A stretch of 64,000 bases of DNA from Croceicoccus estronivorus (GTDB taxonomy: Bacteria; Pseudomonadota; Alphaproteobacteria; Sphingomonadales; Sphingomonadaceae): NCBI RefSeq assembly GCF_001625325.1, contig NZ_JRQQ01000009.1, positions 62,001-126,000 of the forward strand. The letters run 5' to 3'. The translations under genes were made by a program, and so were the position numbers. Shown piece after piece: positions 9,101-15,991 of the stretch; the stretch's first letter is position 1, and each line of letters starts with the position of its first letter. The notes beneath the pieces were generated by a model. The model was given only the letters and a program-made list of their open reading frames with translations, was not told the origin of the DNA and did no database searches.

Positions 9101-9877
9101 TCAGAGGCTGTAGCCGCCGTCCAGAGTCAGGGTCTGGCCGGTGACGAAGCGCGCACGATGAGAGGCGAAGAACAGGACTGCGTCGGCCACTTCCTCAGCC
9201 GTGCCCAGCCGTTTGAGCGCCGAATTGCGGATTGCCGCTTCGACATATTGGTCGTTGTAAGCTGTTCCCATCAGTTTGCGGAACAGGCCGGCATCGATCA
9301 GGCCAAGCGAGACGGTATTGGCCCTGATACCATTGCGTCCTTCCTCGCGCGCAAGGCCGGTCATGATCGCGTCGTTTGCGGCCTTGGGAATGACTGAAAG
9401 GGCATCTTTGGTCGGCCAGCGGAAATGCCCGGCAGAACCGATCGCAACGAAGCTGCCACCGTGCTCGCGCATGTGGGGCAGCACGGCATGGACCACATTG
9501 AAAAATCCGCTGGTGTCGGCATCCATGACTGCGCGAAACTCGTCGAGCGTGAGTTCGCCGATGAATTTCATCGCAATGTGGGAGCCGGAAGCGTTGACGA
9601 CGGTGTGAATGCGCCTGAAGCGTTCGATCACTCCGGAGCAGGCTTTGGCAACAGCATCGGCATCCTCGATCGCGACGGACACGGCCATTGCCGCGCGGCC
9701 ATGGCCTTCGATCACAGCCGCAACTTCACGGGCAGCGTCTTCGTTGGTGCGATACGTGAAGGCGACGTCGGTGCCAGCCTCGGCCAGCTTTTCACAGATC
9801 GCGCGACCGATCCCGCCACTGCCGCCGATGACGAGAGCGGCGCCATCGCCATCGGGAAAATCGGGAAAGACCGCCAC
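9101..9877 (-). CDS. SDR-family protein with the catalytic Tyr replaced by Ser
   Basis: A 258-residue classical short-chain dehydrogenase by fold. The cofactor motif is GGSGGIGRA, followed by VNASGS, VAIGSAG for the catalytic Ser, and the C-terminal FVTGQTLTLDGGYSL. At the YxxxK position the sequence is SVIPK, so Ser occupies the Tyr site exactly 13 residues after the catalytic Ser; the codon reads tca. Activity is therefore uncertain. I chose the GTG at 9877 because GAGGAG lies nine bases before it; a TTG at 9883 is too close to that site. It precedes the KstD-like gene in the same direction. Confidence 0.75.
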   Translation of the reverse strand: MAVFPDFPDGDGAALVIGGSGGIGRAICEKLAEAGTDVAFTYRTNEDAAREVAAVIEGHGRAAMAVSVAIEDADAVAKACSGVIERFRRIHTVVNASGSHIAMKFIGELTLDEFRAVMDADTSGFFNVVHAVLPHMREHGGSFVAIGSAGHFRWPTKDALSVIPKAANDAIMTGLAREEGRNGIRANTVSLGLIDAGLFRKLMGTAYNDQYVEAAIRNSALKRLGTAEEVADAVLFFASHRARFVTGQTLTLDGGYSL

Positions 9878-10019
9878 AATCAAACACTCCTCGTTCCAAT
9901 GCGCACGGTGTTCGCGCGTCGTGTGAACGGGAAGCTTAGGCGGCGAAAAGGCTCACCATTAACTCGTTTTCATTTTCGATCGGCAGCGGGGCATGCGTCG
10001 GGTTAAGTTCCCGTTTTCG

Positions 10020-10430
10020 TCACGAAGCACTATGAGTGAGACGGATGGCGCAATAGCCGGCACATGCGGCGAGGCTTGTCAGCACTGTTCCCCATGCCAT
10101 GTCGATCACGGTCAGGCGCAGCGGCCATTCCCTGAGCGTCGCCTGGTTGGTAAGATCGTAAGTTCCATAAGCCAGCAACCCGACCACCGCGCCCAGCAGG
10201 GCTGCCCTGCCCGGTCCGCCCTCCTTCACCGCAGGCAACACTGCGAGGACCAGCAGGCCGGTGATGTATAGAATGTAGAAAGCGGCTGCCGCAAGGAAGC
10301 GTGGCTTGTCGGCAAGCATATCGCCCATGGCAGGACGATAGAACCGGGCGGTCATCTGGCTGAGCCAGACGGCATCCAGCGCGAGAAAGGCGAGGCCGCT
10401 GGCAAGCCAGCCATAGACATAGGGCATCAT
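10020..10430 (-). CDS. DUF2177 family membrane protein
   Basis: A 136-residue protein with about four membrane helices (residues about 5-25, 48-67, 75-95, 110-130). The features YDLTNQATLREWP and DMAWGTVLT are characteristic of DUF2177. Its function is unknown. Its ATG overlaps the stop of the DUF1295 gene, placing it last in the sigma factor operon, so it is probably induced with the envelope/oxidative stress regulon. Confidence 0.85.
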   Translation of the reverse strand: MMPYVYGWLASGLAFLALDAVWLSQMTARFYRPAMGDMLADKPRFLAAAAFYILYITGLLVLAVLPAVKEGGPGRAALLGAVVGLLAYGTYDLTNQATLREWPLRLTVIDMAWGTVLTSLAACAGYCAIRLTHSAS

Positions 10431-11245
10431 CGGTACATCTCGTTTCTGGAAGGAGCGGGCGGAAGAAGCGAAGGGAAGAACGCGTTCACGCTGTTCTGGT
10501 AATTGCGAAACACCGCGCCCTTGCGTTCAAGCATCGATTTTTCGAGCATCGGAACGCCGGTGCCGAACCGCAGGACGCAGTACATGACGATGGGGGCCAG
10601 CAGCGTCAGCCAGCTGGCCGGGGCGGAGAAGGAAAAGCCGATCACGGGGTAGGCCAGCCAGGCCAGCCACTCGAAGAAGTAGTTGGGATGGCGGGAACGG
10701 CCCCACAGGCCGCGATCCATCACTGGGGGGCGGTCAGGCCAGGCCTTGTAACGGCGCATCTGTTCATCTGCGATCGCTTCGCCGACTATGGCGACGCCCA
10801 GTATGAGAAGCCCGGCGAAATCGCGCAGGTTCAACGCTCCCGGCGCATGGGCGGCGGCAAGGGCCGAGGCCGCCAGCAAGGCGGACACCGGGGGCTGCCA
10901 CATCACGAACCGGAACAGGCGCGGCTGGAAGGAATCGCCCCACTGCTCGCGCAATTCACCGTAACGCAAATCCTCCGGCGATCCGGTCACGCGATATGCG
11001 AGATAGGTTCCCAGCCTGACCGACCAGAGCGCGGCCAGGGCGGCTACCAGGATCAGACGGAATGGGTTGGCTGGTCCATGCAGCCAGACGATTGTCGCCG
11101 CGCATGTGAAGCCGGTTCCGAAGGTCCAGAAGACATCAACCCACCCGGCGTTGCCGCTGCGCCGCTGAAACCACCATGCGCAGCCCATCCATGCGGCCAT
11201 TGCCCCCCACACCGCTGCCGTTGCCATTAGGGTCTGGGCGAACAT
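10427..11245 (-). CDS. DUF1295 (steroid 5-alpha-reductase-like) membrane protein
   Basis: A 272-residue polytopic protein. GLWGRSRHPNYFFEWLAW near residues 195-212 is the hallmark of DUF1295/isoprenylcysteine methyltransferase and 5-alpha-reductase-like proteins. Such proteins are predicted to act on membrane lipids or isoprenoids, but the reaction is not established. The ATG at 11245, five bases after the chrR stop, is preferred; the longer open frame upstream overlaps chrR. It is translationally linked to DUF2177 downstream. Confidence 0.85.
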   Translation of the reverse strand: MFAQTLMATAAVWGAMAAWMGCAWWFQRRSGNAGWVDVFWTFGTGFTCAATIVWLHGPANPFRLILVAALAALWSVRLGTYLAYRVTGSPEDLRYGELREQWGDSFQPRLFRFVMWQPPVSALLAASALAAAHAPGALNLRDFAGLLILGVAIVGEAIADEQMRRYKAWPDRPPVMDRGLWGRSRHPNYFFEWLAWLAYPVIGFSFSAPASWLTLLAPIVMYCVLRFGTGVPMLEKSMLERKGAVFRNYQNSVNAFFPSLLPPAPSRNEMYR

Positions 11246-11250
11246 CACGG

Positions 11251-11895
11251 TCACACATTGGCAACGGCAAAGGCGATCCGGCCGACAAGATCGGTCGGGA
11301 CCAGCCGTCCCTCTGTCGCGAACAGGCACAGGCAAGGCCTGTCGCCATGAACGCTGGGGTGGTGGGTATGGCTGGCGTCCAGTTCCACGAAATCCCCGGC
11401 GCGGTAGATAATGTCGCCGTCCTTCAGGGCGCCTTCGAGAACCTGGGTCAGTTCGGTACCGGCATGACTATGCCGAGCAGTTTTTGCACCGGGTGCGGCC
11501 CGCAGCAGGAAGACACGATCCTCTTGGGCATGGGGCGTGTCCACCTTCGCGGTCCAGACACCCGGTGCGACCCAACGCTGCCTTGCGTTGGCAAGTATCT
11601 GGTCGAGCCCATGCCGTTGGGGAGGCATAGCAGGCAGGGGTTCTTCCAGGCGTGCGAGCGTTTGCGTCAGGGCATCTTCGGCCATGACAGCAGGGTCGAG
11701 TTGGGAAATGAGGTGCCCACCCAGCTTCTCCAGCCGGGATACTTCGCGACGGCACCTGGCGCATGTGTCCAGATGCGCGGCAACGACCAGATCGAAACCG
11801 GCGCGGATCGTTCCGGCGACATAACTGGCCAACATGTCGGGCGAAGGGTGGTGTGCGGGGGCAGTCGTTCCGCCCGCAAGGCGCGGGTGGGTCAT
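11251..11895 (-). CDS. chrR: ChrR-type cupin anti-sigma factor
   Basis: A 214-residue two-domain protein. The N-terminal zinc anti-sigma domain carries HLDTCARC (about residues 41-48), the H-x3-C-x2-C motif. The C-terminal cupin (about residues 105-200) has ARHSHAGTELTQVLEG and HTHHPS as metal ligands. In Rhodobacter, ChrR holds RpoE inactive until singlet oxygen or related stress triggers its breakdown. Its start overlaps the sigma factor stop (ATGA), the standard arrangement for this pair. Confidence 0.93.
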   Translation of the reverse strand: MTHPRLAGGTTAPAHHPSPDMLASYVAGTIRAGFDLVVAAHLDTCARCRREVSRLEKLGGHLISQLDPAVMAEDALTQTLARLEEPLPAMPPQRHGLDQILANARQRWVAPGVWTAKVDTPHAQEDRVFLLRAAPGAKTARHSHAGTELTQVLEGALKDGDIIYRAGDFVELDASHTHHPSVHGDRPCLCLFATEGRLVPTDLVGRIAFAVANV

Positions 11896-12461
11896 TGCAG
11901 TTTCTCCATGCGTGAACGCAGTTTGGCAAAGGCGATCCTGAGGCGTGACTTGACCGTGCCCAAAGGCAGGCCAAGCGCGGCAGCAATCGCCGAATGGGGT
12001 TCTTCGTCGAAAAACGATCTGCGGATGACTTCCTGCTGGTCCGTGGGCAGGCTGGCAATGGCATCGCGCATCAGGGCATCGGCTTGCTCGCCTGCCATGA
12101 GATCATCCGCAGTGGCACTCTCGTCCGCCTCTTCAGCGGGAAAGTGCCCATAGGTGACTGTGCTTCGTTCCCGGCGCAGGCTGTCGATGCGGCGGTTGCG
12201 CGCGATTACGAAAGTCCAGGTCATCACAGAGGAACGGGTCGGGTTAAAACCACCAGCTTTGTGCCAGATCGTTACCATGACATCCTGAGTCAGATCGTCG
12301 GCCACCGCCGGATCGCTGCCCAGGCGAATAAGATAGGCTTTGATCCTCGGGGCTAACTGCTGGAATAGCCTGGCAAAAGCCTCCCGGTCTCCGTCGGCCA
12401 CTTTCAGCATCAGGCCGGATAGCTGATCCCGGCTATCGTCCCCCTTGCTGCGCATCACCAT
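11892..12461 (-). CDS. rpoE: ECF sigma factor, RpoE/ChrR (ECF11) type
   Basis: A 189-residue group 4 sigma factor. Region 2 includes DDLTQDVMVTIWHKAGGF and WTFVIARNRRID; region 4 includes LPTDQQEVIRRSFF and LPLGTVKSRLRIAFAKLR. The start at 12461 is chosen because GGCGGGGGGA precedes the ATG and because the promoter identified at 12544-12573 would place the transcript start near 12537. An open frame continues to 12605 but would begin upstream of transcription. It is autoregulated in related bacteria and followed directly by its anti-sigma factor. Confidence 0.92.
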   Translation of the reverse strand: MVMRSKGDDSRDQLSGLMLKVADGDREAFARLFQQLAPRIKAYLIRLGSDPAVADDLTQDVMVTIWHKAGGFNPTRSSVMTWTFVIARNRRIDSLRRERSTVTYGHFPAEEADESATADDLMAGEQADALMRDAIASLPTDQQEVIRRSFFDEEPHSAIAAALGLPLGTVKSRLRIAFAKLRSRMEKLQ

Positions 12462-12543
12462 CTGTCCCCCCGCCTTGCTGCCCGAAGGCCACAACGGGAT
12501 GGAATTCTGTTCCATGGAATGGGCAAGCGCAAGTTGCATACCC

Positions 12544-12573
12544 CCTTTACGATCCAATGCACCGATTGGATCA
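12544..12573 (-). promoter_or_regulatory. Candidate RpoE-dependent promoter of the rpoE-chrR operon
   Basis: On the minus strand TGATCC is followed after exactly 18 bases by TAAAGG. TGATCC is the -35 element known for Rhodobacter-type RpoE promoters. It points into rpoE, fitting autoregulation, and has a mirror-image partner just to its right. Confidence 0.7.
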
Positions 12574-12582
12574 CAAAAAAGG

Positions 12583-12612
12583 TGATCCGTCGGGAGCGGT
12601 TTCACGTATACC
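12583..12612 (+). promoter_or_regulatory. Candidate RpoE-dependent promoter of the divergent amine-oxidase-like operon
   Basis: TGATCC is followed after exactly 18 bases by TATACC. The -10 box ends four bases before the ATG at 12617, so the message would be leaderless or nearly so. Its spacing matches the divergent rpoE promoter, which supports a shared sigma factor. Confidence 0.7.
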
Positions 12613-12616
12613 TGAT

Positions 12617-14008
12617 ATGAACATGCACATTGGGGGCCCCGTCGGGCGCATCATTCCGGAAACAGACGGCCAGTCGATTGCCGTGATCGGCGCCGGCATA
12701 TCCGGCCTGTCGGCAGCCTGGCTTCTCTCCCGCCGACACGATGTCACCTTGTATGAAAGCGCTGACCGGCTGGGTGGCCATGCCAACACGGTGCATGTCG
12801 AGGTGGATCATGCGCCGGTGGCGGTCGACACCGGTTTTATCGTCTATAACGAGCAGAACTATCCCAATCTGACCGCTCTGTTTGCCCATATCGGCGTTGA
12901 AACCGCGCCGTCCGACATGTCTTTTGCAGTGTCTTTGGGGGAAGGGCGGATGGAATATTCGTCCAACGACCTGCTGTCGTTCCTCGGCAACGGGCGTAAC
13001 CTCTTCAGTGCCCGGTTCTGGAGGATGTCTGCCGACCTGGTGCGCTTCTATCGCCAGGCCAGCCGGGAAATGGAGTGGCTGAAGGATGCGGAGCATGTGA
13101 CGCTGGGCGATTATCTCGACACCAATGGCTACAGCCATGCATTCCAGTTCGATCACCTGTTGCCGGAAGCGGCGGCGATCTGGTCGAGCTCGGTCAAGCA
13201 CATGCGTGATTATCCGGCTTGTGCCTTTGTTCGCTTCTTCGACAATCACGGGTTGCTCAAACTGCGGGACAGGCCACGCTGGCGCACCGTGGCAGGCGGT
13301 AGTCACCGCTATGTTGCGGCATTGGCTGCGGCGATGAAGGCGCGGATTACATGTGGCGACCCGGTCCGGAGTGTCCAGCCTGTCTCCGATGGGGTCGAAG
13401 TCCGGACTGCGAACGGCGTGGCGCGTCGTTTCGACAAGGTTCTCATCGCGGCGCATTCCGACGAAGCTCTTGCCATGCTGGCCTGCCCCGACATGGGCCA
13501 GAAAGAGGCGCTTTCGGCCATCGGATACCGCCGGAATCGAGCGGTATTGCACACGGACCCCATGCTGATGCCGCGTCGCCGCCGGACCTGGGCCAGCTGG
13601 AACTATGTGGGACATGGTGCTGCAAGCGAAGGGTGTGCAGTCACCTACTGGATGAATCGGTTGCAGGGACTGGAGACGTCACGCCCCCTGTTCGTGACTC
13701 TTAATCCGGAGAGAGAGCCCGATCCGGCAAGTGTCCTGTGGGAAGGTGAATACGATCATCCCGCGTTCACACCTGCGGCGCTGGCGGCGCAACGCAGGAT
13801 ATGGGGGCTTCAGGGACGCGGTAACATCTGGTTTGCCGGTGCCTGGCTGGGGGCGGGATTCCATGAAGATGGCCTGCAGGCCGGGCTGGCTGCGGCGGAG
13901 GATATGGGAGGCGTGCGCCGCCCATGGAGTGTCCCCAATGCATCCGGCCGTTTGCATCGGCCCGCAGCAGTTCCACTGGAGCCGGCTGAACTGGTGCTCG
14001 CGACATGA
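12617..14008 (+). CDS. FAD-dependent amine-oxidase-like protein
   Basis: A 463-residue flavoprotein. The nucleotide-binding site is IAVIGAGISGLSAAWLL with YESADRLGGHANTV, and VAVDTGFIVYNEQNYPNL is typical of the NAD(P)-binding amine-oxidase-like proteins paired with DUF1365. The C-terminal NIWFAGAWLGAGFHEDGL closes the FAD site. Relatives in Rhodobacter (RSP1091 type) belong to the RpoE singlet-oxygen regulon and have been linked to fatty-acid modification and ChrR turnover. The ATG at 12617 follows the -10 box so closely that ATG 12623 is also possible. Its stop overlaps the next start. Confidence 0.88.
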   Translation: MNMHIGGPVGRIIPETDGQSIAVIGAGISGLSAAWLLSRRHDVTLYESADRLGGHANTVHVEVDHAPVAVDTGFIVYNEQNYPNLTALFAHIGVETAPSDMSFAVSLGEGRMEYSSNDLLSFLGNGRNLFSARFWRMSADLVRFYRQASREMEWLKDAEHVTLGDYLDTNGYSHAFQFDHLLPEAAAIWSSSVKHMRDYPACAFVRFFDNHGLLKLRDRPRWRTVAGGSHRYVAALAAAMKARITCGDPVRSVQPVSDGVEVRTANGVARRFDKVLIAAHSDEALAMLACPDMGQKEALSAIGYRRNRAVLHTDPMLMPRRRRTWASWNYVGHGAASEGCAVTYWMNRLQGLETSRPLFVTLNPEREPDPASVLWEGEYDHPAFTPAALAAQRRIWGLQGRGNIWFAGAWLGAGFHEDGLQAGLAAAEDMGGVRRPWSVPNASGRLHRPAAVPLEPAELVLAT

Positions 14009-14763
14009 CGGGATCCTGTCTCTTCGCGGGCGAGGTCGTGCATGTTCGCCGCAGGCCGACGTTTCATCGGCTGAGCTACCGTATTTTCATGGGGCTGTTC
14101 GATCTCGACGAGCTGCCCGCGCTGTCACGGAATATCCGGTTGTTCGGATATAATCGCGCCGCTCTGTTCAGCTTCCATGATCGCGATCATGGCGATGGCA
14201 GCGGCCATCCACTGCGTCCGCAGGTGGAGCAGGCGTTGGCCGATGCGGGCATTGAGCCGCCGGGCGGGCCAATCCGCATTTTATGCATGCCCCGCCTGCT
14301 CGGATATGTCTTCAATCCGATCAGCGTCTACTTCTGTCATGACCGGGCAGGGCGATTGTGCGCGACAGTCCACGAAGTGAACAACACGTTCGGGGAACGG
14401 CATTTCTATGCGTTGCCGGCAGTGGCAGGCTATGATGGACGAGTGAGGCAGGACTGTATGAAGCAGTTCCGCGTTTCGCCTTTTCTGCCGATGGATCTCG
14501 ATTATCGTTTCGTCATCGTCCCGCCGGATGAGACGACTTCGGTGAGCATTGCGGCGAGGCGCGATGATGAGGATATCCTGATCGCGTGGTTCAACGGGCG
14601 GCGGCATCCCTTGAATGATGCGGCGCTGGCCCGACAGTGGCTGACTCATCCGGCCATGACATGGAAAGTGATCGCAGGCATCCATTGGGAGGCCTTGTTT
14701 CTGTGGCGCAAGCTGCGTCGCGGGAAGTCAACAATTACTGCGCCGGCGCCCTCCATCAAGTGA
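14005..14763 (+). CDS. DUF1365 family protein
   Basis: A 252-residue protein. The start (AGEVVHVRRRPTFHRLSY), the motif MPRLLGYVFNPISVYFCHD and VHEVNNTFGERHFY are diagnostic of DUF1365. The molecular activity is not established. In Rhodobacter its homologue sits with the amine-oxidase-like gene in the RpoE regulon, as here, with an ATGA overlap. A cyclopropane-fatty-acid-synthase-like gene often found next is not present; a TetR gene converges instead. Confidence 0.87.
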   Translation: MTGSCLFAGEVVHVRRRPTFHRLSYRIFMGLFDLDELPALSRNIRLFGYNRAALFSFHDRDHGDGSGHPLRPQVEQALADAGIEPPGGPIRILCMPRLLGYVFNPISVYFCHDRAGRLCATVHEVNNTFGERHFYALPAVAGYDGRVRQDCMKQFRVSPFLPMDLDYRFVIVPPDETTSVSIAARRDDEDILIAWFNGRRHPLNDAALARQWLTHPAMTWKVIAGIHWEALFLWRKLRRGKSTITAPAPSIK

Positions 14764-14799
14764 ACGCCTCAGGAGCTTCGGGCCGGAAAGCGTTTCCGT

Positions 14800-15435
14800 T
14801 CACGCCCTGATTATCTGGGCCAGCGCGTTCCTCAGATGCATCGTAAACTCTTCGCGAATATCCGGTGAGTCCGCCTTGTATTCGTGGGCGCGGCCGATCT
14901 GTCTTTCGTTGCACACGAAGAAGATGATCGGAGAGCCGACCAGAGACAACAGCACCGGTAGCGACACCTGTCGGAACTCCCCGGCGGCAACCCCGGCATT
15001 GACGACGTCTTCGAACGTTTCGATCACCGGCCTCGAAAATTCGAGAGGTTCATGCGCACGTGCAACCAGGTCCGATGTGTTGCGCATTATGATGCGAGCC
15101 GCCGTCGGGCGCGCGATCATGAAATCGAACCATGCGAGCAACAGCGCGAACAGGCGATCGAAATGATGGCCTTCCACGCTGATGCTTTCCATTTTCTCGA
15201 TCAGCGCCGTGAACAGAAGCTTTTCCACTTCATCGTAGATTGCGCGCTTGGTGGGGAAATGATGGAGAACCGATGGGCGTCGAATGCCGACTTCCCTGGC
15301 GATATCGTCAAGGCTGGCCCCCTCGAAGCCTTTGGCTGCAAAGACATTTTCAGCAGTGGACAGGATTACCTCGCGCGTCGGGCGCGCGATGGCCGTCGTT
15401 TCACTCGGTCTGGATTTCCTGCCGCTCTTGCTCAT
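14800..15435 (-). CDS. TetR family transcriptional regulator
   Basis: A 211-residue regulator. The N-terminal helix-turn-helix (about residues 20-65) reads ILSTAENVFAAKGFEGAS, DDIAREVGIRRPSVLHHF and TKRAIYDEV. The C-terminal ligand-binding domain is helical and of unknown specificity. The ATG at 15435 is preferred because a GGGAAAC site precedes it and the family normally starts shortly before the HTH. It is divergent from a TonB receptor gene with a 556-base gap that contains an inverted repeat, so it may control that receptor and itself. Confidence 0.88.
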   Translation of the reverse strand: MSKSGRKSRPSETTAIARPTREVILSTAENVFAAKGFEGASLDDIAREVGIRRPSVLHHFPTKRAIYDEVEKLLFTALIEKMESISVEGHHFDRLFALLLAWFDFMIARPTAARIIMRNTSDLVARAHEPLEFSRPVIETFEDVVNAGVAAGEFRQVSLPVLLSLVGSPIIFFVCNERQIGRAHEYKADSPDIREEFTMHLRNALAQIIRA

Positions 15436-15991
15436 TTGTTTCCCATCATGCCTTGCTGCATCCGCGCATACACCATTTCGACATTGCGGCAGACGGATTG
15501 ACATGAAATCGCCAATGCAACAAATGTTGCCTACAGACTAGTAGGTAGCGAGTCGGTCGCCGTGGATCGTGACTTGCTTGTGGGAGAGTGAGCATTGGCG
15601 CAGGATGGCACATTGCGTGTTCCTGTCGTTTTTCGACCTGAGATCGACGGAGGCATGTCGAATTGACGCTAGGCTTGCGGATCAATGTGCTTCATCCTGC
15701 AGAGATGGGTCGTGTCCGCGAAGCAGTTGAGCAGTTCGAAGGTTTGTGGACGGCACGACCAGAGCTGTATCGCAGGTGGAATGGAAGTTGAGGGCGCGCA
15801 AGAGAGTACGGCCTGTTGTGAATGAGGGGTCATATCATGACGGCATGGCTTTACTGTCATTGGGGAAACTAACCCGATATACAAAGAAATAATATATTTT
15901 CTTATAATATTAAAAAAATAACAGAATAAATTTAATTGATTTGTGTGTTGTTGTTAATTTAATTGATCCGATATTCAAAAAGGGAGGATCC
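15436..15991. other. Intergenic regulatory region between tetR and the TonB receptor
   Basis: A 556-base gap without a convincing gene. The left part carries an inverted repeat at 15530-15545. The right part, from about 15870, is strikingly AT-rich for this genome and forms the leader ahead of the receptor, ending in AGGGAGGATCC before the ATG. Confidence 0.6.
15530..15545. promoter_or_regulatory. Candidate TetR-family operator
   Basis: CCTAC and GTAGG form an inverted repeat around AGACTA, about 95 bases upstream of the TetR start. Size, symmetry and position suit a TetR-type operator, but there is no second copy near the receptor gene. Confidence 0.35.

Noticed and set aside
12462-12605. 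N-terminal extension of the ECF sigma factor
   Set aside because: The frame is open, but it would start upstream of the predicted transcript start and lacks a ribosome site; ATG 12461 has a strong one.
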